The notes below the pieces were generated by a model, which saw nothing but the letters and a program-made list of their open reading frames with translations, did no database searches and had not been told where the DNA came from. A stretch of DNA of 29,497 nucleotides. Origin: Holosporaceae bacterium UBA3830. Its GTDB lineage: Bacteria; Pseudomonadota; Alphaproteobacteria; UBA3830. The DNA lies in assembly GCA_002393025.1 (NCBI GenBank), contig DGIE01000101.1, positions 1 to 29,497 on the forward strand, in the 5' to 3' direction. Below are positions 8,036 through 15,760 of this stretch, one piece after another. The position numbers and the translations under genes were made by a program. Each line of letters starts with the position of its first letter. Positions within the stretch are counted from its first letter, which is position 1.

Positions 8036-9535
8036 TCATTCTTTTGTCACTAAAGAGTTTAAAAATTCTATCAAACCTTTTTCCCCTTCGTCTCCCTCAA
8101 GAATAGATATCGCTTTGTTAAGATCTGCCTTTCTTTCTATTAGCAATCTAGCTGTATTTTCTGATCTTAAACGCGCAGCATAAATTAAGGGCGTCCATCC
8201 TCTGTCGTTTTTCACATTTGGATCAGCCCCATGATCCAGAAGCATTTTCACTATATCGTAGCGAATTTTCACTAGATCATAACCATTAGTTCCTTCGTGT
8301 ATATTTGAAACAAGTCTGTATGAGAATAATAGCGCATGTATCAAAGCTGTGTCACCATTGGAATCTTTTGCATTAACATCTGCCGGAAAGTATTCCATCA
8401 CCCTACTGTATACATTTAGCAGAGCATCTTTGCTCATCGGAATTTTGTTTTTGCTCGCTACTATCAGAGATATTAAATCGGATTCATAACCTTGTTTTAG
8501 CAGCAACTCCACAACATTCTTATGCCCCTTCAAGGCTGCGCGCATTAAAGCGGTGATTCCACTTTTTGCACAATTTTTATTAGCTCCTTTTCCCACCAGA
8601 TATTTTACTATATCCTTATTGCCTTTTTCTGCCGCTAAAAACAACGGAGTCTCTCCCCACTTACTTTTTGCTTCGATATTTGCTCCTTTTCCCACCAGAT
8701 ATTTTACTATATCCCAATGGCCTATTTTTGCCGAAATAATCAACGGGGTCTCTCCCCACCTATTTTTTGCTTCGATATTTGCTCCTTTTCCTAACAAATA
8801 TTTTACTATATCCTTATTGCCTTTTTCTGCCGCTAAAAACAACGAAGTCCTTCCAACATAATCTTTGAATTCGATATTTGCTCCGTTTTCTAACAAATAT
8901 TTTATTATATCTATATGACCTTCCCTCGCCGCTACATTGACAGCATTTCTACTGATCTTCACTCCCTCATCTACAAGTTTTTTTACTTCTTCGATATTAC
9001 CTTTCCTTAAAGCAACACGCATATTTTTTTGCTCTTGCTTCTCATTCCGTTGTCGAGGCTGTTGTTGCTGCTGATCCCTAAACTGCTGCATATGAAGCTG
9101 ACGAACCTGAAATGGTTGACTCTGAAATGGCTGTACCTGTTGTTGCTGCTGATCCCTAAACTGCTGCATATGAAGCTGCTGTATCCGCTGGCGTAACTGA
9201 ACCTGAAACTGCTGCATATGAAGCTGCTGTATCCGCTGGTGTAACTGAACCTGAAACTGCTGCATATAAAGCTGCTGTTGTGCGCTCATTTGCTCTACAG
9301 TCATCGCTGTTAAAGCCAATAGATCTAACCCATTTTCTGACCAAATAGGTATTCCTTCCCTCGAAGAAATTCTGATTCTTCGGCTTTGCTGTTCTTCTCC
9401 ATTTATTTCACTGATTTGAGAAAAACTTCTCTTATTTCCGTTATTTCCGAAATTTCCATTCGGATTGTTTGGAAACATTCCAAATACGATTTCACTCGTA
9501 ACTGCCAAGCTGGCTATCAATAAAGATTTTTTCAT
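8036..9535 (-). CDS. Exported Gln-rich ankyrin-repeat protein (putative effector)
   Basis: A 499-residue protein with a Sec-type signal peptide (MKKSLLIASLAVTSEIVFG, cleavage near 19/20). Next come an Asn/Gly-rich stretch (21-35), a Gln-rich repeat region (about 86-170, with QLHMQQF or QLYMQQF occurring four times) and about seven ankyrin repeats (about 167-350 and 391-475). The repeats carry the family pattern GxTPLxxAAxxGxxDIVKYLLxxGANI; those at about 227-325 are nearly identical. ATG at 9535 is preferred because GAAAGG lies 8-9 bases upstream; an in-frame TTG at 9550 is less likely. Ankyrin proteins of host-associated alphaproteobacteria often act on host proteins, so an exported effector role is an inference. 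No catalytic domain is visible. It is a single gene between two plus-strand operons. Confidence 0.85.
   Translation of the reverse strand: MKKSLLIASLAVTSEIVFGMFPNNPNGNFGNNGNKRSFSQISEINGEEQQSRRIRISSREGIPIWSENGLDLLALTAMTVEQMSAQQQLYMQQFQVQLHQRIQQLHMQQFQVQLRQRIQQLHMQQFRDQQQQQVQPFQSQPFQVRQLHMQQFRDQQQQQPRQRNEKQEQKNMRVALRKGNIEEVKKLVDEGVKISRNAVNVAAREGHIDIIKYLLENGANIEFKDYVGRTSLFLAAEKGNKDIVKYLLGKGANIEAKNRWGETPLIISAKIGHWDIVKYLVGKGANIEAKSKWGETPLFLAAEKGNKDIVKYLVGKGANKNCAKSGITALMRAALKGHKNVVELLLKQGYESDLISLIVASKNKIPMSKDALLNVYSRVMEYFPADVNAKDSNGDTALIHALLFSYRLVSNIHEGTNGYDLVKIRYDIVKMLLDHGADPNVKNDRGWTPLIYAARLRSENTARLLIERKADLNKAISILEGDEGEKGLIEFLNSLVTKE
8583..8880 (-). repeat. Three 99-bp tandem repeats (ankyrin units)
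   Basis: The segment starting GCTCCTTTTC on the plus strand recurs at 8583, 8682 and 8781, exactly 99 bases (33 codons, one ankyrin unit) apart. Blocks two units apart (about 8611-8650 and 8809-8848) are nearly identical, which points to recent duplication or gene conversion within the ORF. Confidence 0.85.
9060..9178 (-). repeat. 41-bp direct repeat pair in the Gln-rich region
   Basis: Positions 9060-9100 and 9138-9178 carry the same 41 bases, 78 bp apart, encoding QLHMQQFRDQQQQQ. The spacing is a whole number of codons, so gain or loss of one unit keeps the frame. Confidence 0.88.
9158..9279 (-). repeat. 48-bp tandem repeats (about 2.5 copies) in the Gln-rich region
   Basis: The segment beginning AAACTGCTGCATAT occurs at 9158, 9206 and 9254, a 48-bp (16-codon) period. 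The unit encodes QLHMQQFQVQLxQRIQ with one or two base differences per copy. It is in frame and could vary in copy number. Confidence 0.88.
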
Positions 9536-9564
9536 TTTTTTGCCTTTCAATATCTCTACCTATC

Positions 9565-9592
9565 TATATAGTGCTTTTTTTTGCGTTTCCAA
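9565..9592 (-). promoter_or_regulatory. Probable promoter of the ankyrin gene
   Basis: Minus strand: TTGGAA (9587-9592), 16-base spacer, TATATA (9565-9570). Transcription would start near 9558, about 23 bases before the ATG at 9535, just upstream of the GAAAGG ribosome site. Confidence 0.45.
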
Positions 9593-9674
9593 GAAAAAAC
9601 AAAAAATTATTTTAAAAAAGCAAGCAAATTCTTGGCAATGTATCGGACAAAATCTCTTACAACTATTTTTCCGC

Positions 9675-9703
9675 TTGATCCGGAAAAAAGAAAATTGTAG
9701 AAT
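9675..9703 (+). promoter_or_regulatory. Probable promoter of the atpB-E-F'-F operon
   Basis: TTGATC (9675-9680), 17-base spacer, TAGAAT (9698-9703), 26 bases before the atpB ATG. The -10 context TTGTAGAAT is repeated exactly in the thrS promoter at 15726-15733 region, also with a 17-base spacer, which strengthens both calls. Confidence 0.55.
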
Positions 9704-9729
9704 TCAACCATTGGAAAGAAGTTAGTGAT

Positions 9730-10452
9730 ATGATAGATCCATTGCATCAGTTTGTTGTATCTCCCCTCTTAAAGTTAGAGGTGGGTGGAGTGGATTTGTC
9801 TTTTACGAATTCCTCTCTTGCTGTCCTGATCGCGGTTGCGCTGACTTTTGTTCTGTTTTTGTGCGGATTGAGAAAGGGCGGGATGATCCCGAATCGAATT
9901 CAAGCTTTCGTTGAAATAATTTATGGTTTTATTTCAGAGACAATTACAGGGAATACCGGGACTGCGGGTTTGAAGTATTTTCCGTTCGTTTTTTCGATTT
10001 TCTTTTTCGTATTGCTTGGGAATTTGTTGGGTATGGTTCCCTATATGTTCACATTTACCAGCCACATAATCGTTACTTTTACTCTCGCGATGATTGTTTT
10101 TCTGTTCGTAACGATTCTGGGAATAGTTCTTCATGGATTTCACTTTTTTTCGTTGTTTATGCCAAAGGGAGTTTCGATTTTTTTAGCTCCGATTTTGGTT
10201 CCTGTTGAAATGATATCTTACTTAGCCAGACCTGTCAGTTTATCTGTTCGTCTTTTCGCAAATATGTTGGCAGGACACATTATGATGAAGGTCTTCGCTG
10301 GGTTTGTCGTGATGATGGGAATATTTGGAATAGCCCCTATGGCGGTTAACGTTGTTTTAACGGGATTAGAGGTGGTTATTTCTATGTTGCAAGCTTATAT
10401 ATTTACCGTATTAACTTGCGTATATTTGAATGATGCAGTAAATTTGCATTAG
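9730..10452 (+). CDS. atpB: ATP synthase Fo subunit a
   Basis: Subunit a forms the two proton half-channels against the c-ring. The 240-residue protein has the expected hydrophobic helices. The essential arginine is R174 in the hallmark RPVSLSVRLFANMLAGH, followed by a last helix block (VVISMLQAYIFTVLTCVYLNDA). The ATG at 9730 has an AGAAG-like ribosome site. No atpI precedes it; the 194 bases upstream hold only promoters. It starts the alphaproteobacterial Fo operon, while the F1 genes (atpHAGDC) must lie elsewhere, as is usual in this class. Confidence 0.97.
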   Translation: MIDPLHQFVVSPLLKLEVGGVDLSFTNSSLAVLIAVALTFVLFLCGLRKGGMIPNRIQAFVEIIYGFISETITGNTGTAGLKYFPFVFSIFFFVLLGNLLGMVPYMFTFTSHIIVTFTLAMIVFLFVTILGIVLHGFHFFSLFMPKGVSIFLAPILVPVEMISYLARPVSLSVRLFANMLAGHIMMKVFAGFVVMMGIFGIAPMAVNVVLTGLEVVISMLQAYIFTVLTCVYLNDAVNLH

Positions 10453-10476
10453 GTTTTTGGAAAGGGAGTTTTAAAG

Positions 10477-10707
10477 ATGTTATCAGCTGAAGCTATGCGT
10501 TATTTGTCGGCAGCCATTGCTGTTATTGCTTTGTATGGAGTTGGTATGAGTATGGGAAATTTGTTCTCGACTTGGCTAAATGCGATTGCCAGGAATCCTG
10601 AAGCGAACGACAGAATGCGTGTCGTAGGTATATTGGGTATGGCTCTTACGGAATCCATCGGTTTGTTCGCTCTTGTGGTTGCGTTGTTGATTTTGTTGTT
10701 AAAATAA
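10477..10707 (+). CDS. atpE: ATP synthase Fo subunit c
   Basis: A 76-residue helical hairpin that forms the rotor ring. The loop ARNPEANDRM and the ion-binding carboxylate E59 (MALTESIGLFALVVALLI) are clear. Helix 1 has the Gly/Ala-spaced pattern (YGVGMSMGNLFSTWLNAIARNP). The Gln and Tyr ligands expected in well-studied Na+-binding rings are not at the matching positions, so a proton-driven ring is likelier. AGGGAG lies about 8 bases before the ATG. Confidence 0.97.
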   Translation: MLSAEAMRYLSAAIAVIALYGVGMSMGNLFSTWLNAIARNPEANDRMRVVGILGMALTESIGLFALVVALLILLLK

Positions 10708-10717
10708 GTGGCGTAAA

Positions 10718-11161
10718 TTGTTTCCTCAACTAAATGCGACAACTTTTCCATCTCAGATTTTTTGGGTTATTCTCGGCTTTTTTTGTGTATATGTGATTAT
10801 GGCATTTTTTGCCGTGCCGAGATTGAGAAAGATTTTGGGTGATCGTCAGTCGTATGTAGATAACTTGTTGGACGTTGCAAAAAAGTTTAACGAAAAGTCG
10901 GAAAAACTGGGAAAAGAGTCGAGGAATTTGCTTGCAGAAACAAAGCAGATAATTTATCGCGATGAAGCAAGGTTAATTGAAGAGCTCAATAAAAAAAATG
11001 CGGAGATAAATCGAAAAATCTCTCAGTCAGTTCTGGAGCAAAGAAATCGAGAAATTGCTTCGTTGAGTGATTCTTCGGAGGAGGTTTTCAAAGAGGTGTC
11101 TGCTGATTTGGATGAGCTTGTTAACCTGGCTATGCAAAAAGTGGAGGGTCAAAAATTATGA
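10718..11161 (+). CDS. atpF': ATP synthase Fo subunit b' (TTG start)
   Basis: The b' stalk subunit pairs with b to form the peripheral stator in alphaproteobacteria. The N-terminus MFPQLNATTFPSQIFWVILG matches the b' family start, with one transmembrane helix (about 13-33) and a long charged coiled coil to residue 147. The start must be TTG at 10718: an in-frame stop lies at 10700-10702, no ATG or GTG lies between, and the next ATG would remove the membrane helix. It ends in ATGA overlap with atpF. Confidence 0.93.
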   Translation: MFPQLNATTFPSQIFWVILGFFCVYVIMAFFAVPRLRKILGDRQSYVDNLLDVAKKFNEKSEKLGKESRNLLAETKQIIYRDEARLIEELNKKNAEINRKISQSVLEQRNREIASLSDSSEEVFKEVSADLDELVNLAMQKVEGQKL

Positions 11162-11697
11162 AAAGTGCTCTTCCTCGTCTATTGATATCTATCGACGAAT
11201 TTTTAAGAGAAAATGTGAAGTTAGGGTTAGAGGCGTACACAATTGCTGAATTGTCTATTTTAATATCGTTTCTATGTTTTTTGGCGATAATCATCAAAAA
11301 GGTTTGGCCGTTGGTGATAAACAGCTTGGATGGACACATTGAAAAAGTAAAAAATCAAATAGATTCTGCCGAAAGATTAAGAAGTGAATCTACGGTTTCC
11401 TTAGCGAAGGCAAACCAAGTCAGTGCAGGTATCCAAAATGAGGTGGAGAATTATAAAAAAAGATCAGAGGAACGAATCGCTCAGTTGGAAATAGAGAATC
11501 AGCGCTATATTCAAGCAATGAAAGAAAAGATGGCTGTTTCGCTGAATGCACAGTTAAGCGCGGAGTTATCAAAGCAAAAAGAGTTGTTAGTAGATAGGCT
11601 GGCGGATCTTATAGCAGAAAAACTTTCAGAAAGGGTGAAAGAACAGGTTTGTGAAGTTGATTTCTCAAAGGAAGATCTGAAAAAGTTGATCGGATGA
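11158..11697 (+). CDS. atpF: ATP synthase Fo subunit b
   Basis: A 179-residue stator subunit with a single membrane helix (about 27-48, AYTIAELSILISFLCFLAIIIKKVWP) and a long Lys/Glu/Gln-rich coiled coil. The predicted N-terminal tail before the helix is about 25 residues. The ATG lies within the atpF' stop overlap (ATGA), so expression is coupled. Sequence conservation is low, as is normal for b subunits; the identification rests mainly on topology and operon position. Confidence 0.93.
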   Translation: MKSALPRLLISIDEFLRENVKLGLEAYTIAELSILISFLCFLAIIIKKVWPLVINSLDGHIEKVKNQIDSAERLRSESTVSLAKANQVSAGIQNEVENYKKRSEERIAQLEIENQRYIQAMKEKMAVSLNAQLSAELSKQKELLVDRLADLIAEKLSERVKEQVCEVDFSKEDLKKLIG

Positions 11698-11795
11698 TAA
11701 CTGTGGATTATTAATTTTTAAGTTCTTTTTGCGTCTATTTTATTTTGGAATGTTTTATGATATTTTCTTGATGTATTTTAGTAAGGGAAATTGTG

Positions 11796-12035
11796 ATGAC
11801 TGAAAATATGGCAAACAAAGTAAAAGCGATTATCGCTGACAAGTTGGGAGTTGATCCAGCAAAGGTGGTTGATGAGGCGCGCTTTGTTGATGACTTAGGG
11901 GCAGACAGTTTAGATACTGTTGAGTTGGTCATGGCTTTGGAAGAAGAGTTTGGCGTGGAAATTTCCAACGAAGAAGGTCAGGAAATTCAGTCGGTAAAAG
12001 ATGCTGTTTCTTTCATTGAAAAAAAAGCTAACTAA
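11796..12035 (+). CDS. acpP: Acyl carrier protein
   Basis: A small acidic four-helix protein that carries fatty acyl chains on 4'-phosphopantetheine. The attachment serine is S38 in the canonical DDLGADSLDTVELVMALEEEFG. The ATG at 11796 is chosen (79 residues) with AAGGG about 8 bases upstream; a GTG directly before it is in frame but less likely. It is followed by fabF after 9 bases, the usual acpP-fabF pair. No strong promoter was read in the 98-base gap after atpF. Confidence 0.97.
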   Translation: MTENMANKVKAIIADKLGVDPAKVVDEARFVDDLGADSLDTVELVMALEEEFGVEISNEEGQEIQSVKDAVSFIEKKAN

Positions 12036-12044
12036 AAAGGAATC

Positions 12045-13313
12045 ATGATGAGAAGGGTAGTTGTCACCGGAATAGGGATGGTATCTCCGTTGGCTCCGTC
12101 GGCTGGGGAGTCCTGGTCTCGATTACTGAATTGTGAATCGGGTATAAGAAAGATTGTATCTTTCGATGTAAGTGATTTGGCTTCGAAAATAGCCGGTCAA
12201 GTTCCGACGGAGGAAACGGCTCCAGATGCTCCTACCCTTTTCGATCCGTTAAAGTATGTGTCGACAAAAGAACTCGGAAGAATTGATAAATTCATTTTGT
12301 TCGCATTGGCGTCCGCAACTGATGCTATGGAAGACGCCGGACTGAGTAAAGATTTATCAGATGGAGAAAGGGAACGTTTTGGTGTAATAATCGGATCGGG
12401 AATCGGAGGATTGCCTGCGATTTACAACACCTCGATGAAGTTAGGCAGTGACGGGGCAAGGCATATATCGCCGTTTTTTATTCCATCGTCGCTAATTAAC
12501 TTGGCATCAGGGCATGTATCAATACGGTTCGGGTTAAAAGGACCAAACCATGCAGTCGTAACGGCATGCGCTTCGGGAACTCATGCCATCGGTGATGCAG
12601 CGAGAATGATAAAAGTTGGCGATGCGGATATGATGGTCGCAGGTGGAGCAGAAGCTGCTGTGTGCCGGTTAGGAGTGGCAGGATTCTCTTCAGCGCGAGC
12701 GTTATCTACCCACAAAAATGATAATCCGCAAGAGGCGTCGCGTCCTTGGGATAAGTCCAGAGATGGGTTCGTTATTTCCGAAGGATCCGGAATCGTGATT
12801 TTGGAAGAGCTGGAACATGCCAAAAAGCGCGGAGCAAAAATTTATGGAGAATTGGTTGGGTACGGAATGTCAGGGGATGCTTACCATATGACTGCCCCAT
12901 GTCCAGACGGTGACGGTGCGTTTAGGTCGATGCGCAATGCACTGGAATCCGCGCAGATAAATCCTGACCAAATTGATTATATTAATGCACACGGCACATC
13001 CACTCCTGCGGGAGACATCGGTGAGCTCAGAGCAGTCGAAAGAGTGCTTGGTGAAGGAAGCAAAGCGTCTATGTCATCCACAAAATCTTCAATAGGACAT
13101 CTGCTCGGGGCGGCAGGAGCCGTCGAAGCGATCTTCTCGTTGTTGGCGATCAAGGATCAGGTGGCCCCGGCGACTTTAAATCTTCATGATTCGGAGGAAA
13201 CTTTCTTGGATTTGGTTCCGTTACAGCCGCGCGCAAGAAAAATTGATTATGTATTGTCAAATTCGTTCGGATTTGGAGGCACTAACGCGAGTTTGGTGTT
13301 TAAGAAGTTTTGA
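12045..13313 (+). CDS. fabF: 3-oxoacyl-[acyl-carrier-protein] synthase II
   Basis: Condenses acyl-ACP with malonyl-ACP during chain elongation. The 422-residue thiolase-fold protein has nucleophile C175 (VTACASGTHAIGDA), H316 (NAHGTSTPAGD), K347 (STKSSIGH) and H352, plus the C-terminal SNSFGFGGTNASL. AAGGA precedes the first of two tandem ATG codons. Its TGA overlaps the mltG TTG start. FabF rather than FabB is favoured by the acpP-fabF-mltG context. Confidence 0.96.
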   Translation: MMRRVVVTGIGMVSPLAPSAGESWSRLLNCESGIRKIVSFDVSDLASKIAGQVPTEETAPDAPTLFDPLKYVSTKELGRIDKFILFALASATDAMEDAGLSKDLSDGERERFGVIIGSGIGGLPAIYNTSMKLGSDGARHISPFFIPSSLINLASGHVSIRFGLKGPNHAVVTACASGTHAIGDAARMIKVGDADMMVAGGAEAAVCRLGVAGFSSARALSTHKNDNPQEASRPWDKSRDGFVISEGSGIVILEELEHAKKRGAKIYGELVGYGMSGDAYHMTAPCPDGDGAFRSMRNALESAQINPDQIDYINAHGTSTPAGDIGELRAVERVLGEGSKASMSSTKSSIGHLLGAAGAVEAIFSLLAIKDQVAPATLNLHDSEETFLDLVPLQPRARKIDYVLSNSFGFGGTNASLVFKKF

Positions 13314-14317
13314 TATCAAGAGGAGTTCAGCGCTGTTTGGGAGGCTTCGCGTTAGGCTTTCTTATCGGTGCAGGTCTTCTCGCTTCTTATGGAATACATT
13401 GTATAAATAAATATTCTGGCTACTCGCCCTCTGAGGGTTCGTATTTGATACTTGACCAGCCTGAGAATCTTTCTTATGTTTCCAATCTTTTCATTGAGAA
13501 TAATCTTGCGAGTGAAATTCACAACAATTCTTTCCTTACAAAAATAATTATAAAATTTGGTGAATTATTGGGATATAAACTTAAGTTTGGAGAATATTCC
13601 ATTCCTAAAAATGTTTCTCTGTGGAATGCGATCAAAATACTGTCGGTGAAAAGACCCGTTATTCACAAGGTGTGCATTCCGGAAGGATTTTCTGTCCACA
13701 GAGTTTTGGAGAGATTGAATAACGACAAATTTCTTCGCGGAGAAATAACAAAAATTCCCGAAGAAGGATCGTTGATGCCTGACACTTATTGTTTCAAATA
13801 CCCAACGACTCGTCAGCAAATAATAGATCAAGCGCAAAAAGCGATGTCTGATTTCATTGAGAAAGAATGGGAAAATAAGTCGGAAGATTGCTTTTTGAAA
13901 ACGCCACAGGAAGTTTTGACTTTGGCATCGATTATTGAGAGAGAATCCTCCATAGAGCTGGATGTCATTGCAGGAATGTACTTAAATCGTCTGAAAATCG
14001 ATATGAAATTGCAAGCTGATCCGACAACTATTTATGCAATGGTGAAAGGGCAAAAGTTCCCGAGAAGTCTCACCTATAAAGATTTAAAATTCGATCATCC
14101 GTACAATACTTATGTGTACAAAGGATTACCTCCCGGACCTATTTCAAATCCTGGGAAAAAATCTATATTGGCGGTGCTGCATCCGAAAAAATCCGATTGG
14201 CTTTTTTTATATTATGACGGCAGTTTTATGGACAAACCTGTTTTTTCTAAAACTTATCAAGAACATAGAAGAAATATCGCACGGATTCGGAAAATTAATA
14301 TATCAAGAATTAAGTAA
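13310..14317 (+). CDS. mltG: Endolytic peptidoglycan transglycosylase MltG (TTG start)
   Basis: MltG (YceG) cuts nascent glycan strands near the inner membrane and sets their length. The 335-residue protein has an N-terminal anchor helix (about 9-29), a LysM-like region and the YceG domain. The catalytic glutamate is E210 in LTLASIIERES, followed by MYLNRLKIDMKLQADPTTIYA and KGLPPGPISNPGKKSILAVL. TTG at 13310 forms a TTGA overlap with the fabF stop; no ATG lies in frame before the membrane helix. Gene order acpP-fabF-mltG is typical of proteobacteria. Confidence 0.94.
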   Translation: MISRGVQRCLGGFALGFLIGAGLLASYGIHCINKYSGYSPSEGSYLILDQPENLSYVSNLFIENNLASEIHNNSFLTKIIIKFGELLGYKLKFGEYSIPKNVSLWNAIKILSVKRPVIHKVCIPEGFSVHRVLERLNNDKFLRGEITKIPEEGSLMPDTYCFKYPTTRQQIIDQAQKAMSDFIEKEWENKSEDCFLKTPQEVLTLASIIERESSIELDVIAGMYLNRLKIDMKLQADPTTIYAMVKGQKFPRSLTYKDLKFDHPYNTYVYKGLPPGPISNPGKKSILAVLHPKKSDWLFLYYDGSFMDKPVFSKTYQEHRRNIARIRKINISRIK

Positions 14318-14348
14318 TCAAAAATTTTACGAAAAACAGTAAATCATT

Positions 14349-15632
14349 TTAAATATCTTCCGAGAATTTTTGCTTCCATTTTCCTGTTAATATCTTCCAA
14401 ACTTCCGCTTGTCGTCGTAAGCCTAGAATACTTTTTTTGGATATGCCAAATTCTGCCATAATATCCTCATGATTCGAAACTAAAATAAACAAAAGCTTTT
14501 TAAATTTCTCATTTACTTTTTTATTTAAGGAATTTTGAATTGAAGATAAGATGTCCTCGGAAGGCAACATTCCGTTAATCATTGTATTGTAAAATAGCCT
14601 TTTTTGATCCGTAGTTAACAAATTCCACTGATTGATGGGTATTCTCAATTCATCTATGTACATTGATTTATAGCCGTATTTTTGCGCGATTTCTCGAGTT
14701 GTTCTGTTTTGCAAATCTGATACCAATTCTTCGTCATTTAGTCGTTGTCCGTTCCTTCTCTTGAGCTTATTTTCATTATCTCGATAAATCAGATGTTGAG
14801 CTATTTTTTGTGTAACTCCGTATTTTACGCATATTCCCTGCAAAGTCAGTAATCCTTCATTGTAATCACTTACTACTCTTTCCTTTTGTTTCTGGGGAAT
14901 AAGTTGGCGCCTTCTATATATTATTTCCCATGGCTGCTTAACGAGTGTCAAATCCTTGCCATTTTTGCGAGCTTCATGGATAACGCAATACAAATCGCTC
15001 TCCTTGATACCATGTTTGCGTGCTATTCCTTTATGTGTCAGCAGTTTTTTTCTGTAATCCTCTATTATCGCGTCTTTTTCATTTTCATTAAGAGCCGTGA
15101 TAAATTGCCCACTTTCTTGTAATTTTCTCAGCGTATTAATTGTTGCATTCCTTTTTTTACCGATAATATTATGAAAATTTCGCCATTCAACATCCTGTTG
15201 GAGAGTATTTATTATATTTTTCTCTATTGTTTGAGATTTTTTGCTGCGATCATCATTTCTCGAATTTATTCCTAAAATTGAGGTCCAACGCTCGAGAGTT
15301 CGAATTGATATTGCATTTAATTCTGAGATATTTTCTATTGTACAATCTTTCATATAAACGTATTCCGTCAGTGCTTTCTCAATTTGTTTTGCATTATAAA
15401 ACTGACTTTTCAGATTAAGGGAAAAGTTTCGAATTTTCTCTTTTGTTAATGCATCGATTCCTGATGACTCGGAATTTGTTGCGGAAGTACTCCCTAACTT
15501 TGCTTTACTTGAATGTTGCACCGGTTTGTGTATCAAATTCCTTGTGCACTCACCCCTAACCCATGCAGAATAAATTCCAAACGTACTTTGCGAAGTAAAA
15601 ATAACAAATGACGCTATTACTAATCTTTTCAT
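14349..15632 (-). CDS. Exported protein with about five to six helix-turn-helix-like modules (unknown function)
   Basis: I do not recognise the family. The 427-residue product begins with a signal peptide (MKRLVIASFVIFTSQSTFG, cleavage near 19/20) and a Ser-rich spacer to about 60. After that, helical segments of a helix-turn-helix or homeodomain-like pattern recur every 45-65 residues: about 83-122, 137-173, 184-223, 248-290, 299-330 and 375-410. The clearest are LLTHKGIARKHGIKESDLY, LLTLQGICVKYGVTQKIAQ and TTREIAQKYGYKSMYIDEL. The protein is strongly basic. A leader plus DNA-binding-like modules suggests a secreted nucleic-acid-binding effector, but that is inference; a diverged transposase-like origin is possible. 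GGGAGAGGGAA precedes the ATG. It lies alone between mltG and thrS. Confidence 0.75.
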   Translation of the reverse strand: MKRLVIASFVIFTSQSTFGIYSAWVRGECTRNLIHKPVQHSSKAKLGSTSATNSESSGIDALTKEKIRNFSLNLKSQFYNAKQIEKALTEYVYMKDCTIENISELNAISIRTLERWTSILGINSRNDDRSKKSQTIEKNIINTLQQDVEWRNFHNIIGKKRNATINTLRKLQESGQFITALNENEKDAIIEDYRKKLLTHKGIARKHGIKESDLYCVIHEARKNGKDLTLVKQPWEIIYRRRQLIPQKQKERVVSDYNEGLLTLQGICVKYGVTQKIAQHLIYRDNENKLKRRNGQRLNDEELVSDLQNRTTREIAQKYGYKSMYIDELRIPINQWNLLTTDQKRLFYNTMINGMLPSEDILSSIQNSLNKKVNEKFKKLLFILVSNHEDIMAEFGISKKSILGLRRQAEVWKILTGKWKQKFSEDI

Positions 15633-15650
15633 TTCCCTCTCCCGAAGGAG

Positions 15651-15678
15651 ATCATAAACTTCTTTGATCGTTTTTCAA
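15651..15678 (-). promoter_or_regulatory. Possible promoter of the HTH-repeat protein gene
   Basis: Minus strand: TTGAAA (15673-15678), 16-base spacer, TATGAT (15651-15656). The start site would be near 15644, leaving only about 12 bases of leader, just enough for the purine-rich ribosome site. Confidence 0.35.
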
Positions 15679-15704
15679 GAATTATTTTCTTAGATCGACT
15701 CAGT

Positions 15705-15733
15705 TTGATAAATTCGGACTAAAGTTGTAGAAT
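15705..15733 (+). promoter_or_regulatory. Probable promoter of thrS
   Basis: TTGATA (15705-15710), 17-base spacer, TAGAAT (15728-15733), 27 bases before the thrS ATG. Both boxes and the TTG before the -10 match the atpB promoter closely. Its position also limits how far upstream thrS can begin. Confidence 0.55.
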
Positions 15734-15760
15734 ACGCCGTTATATTTGGAGAGTGATTTC

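Noticed and set aside
9060..9279. Regularly spaced direct repeats that might be a CRISPR array
   Set aside because: They lie inside an open reading frame, have whole-codon periods, no unique spacers between constant repeats, and encode a Gln-rich protein tract; no cas genes are nearby.
9465..9725. Plus-strand open frame of 86 codons before atpB, considered as atpI
   Set aside because: It covers the ankyrin gene start and both promoters and shows no membrane helices or AtpI motif.
10477..10707. A sodium-driven c-ring, suggested by the ES pair at residues 59-60
   Set aside because: The Gln and Tyr ligands of known Na+ rings are absent at the aligned positions, so the evidence is too thin.
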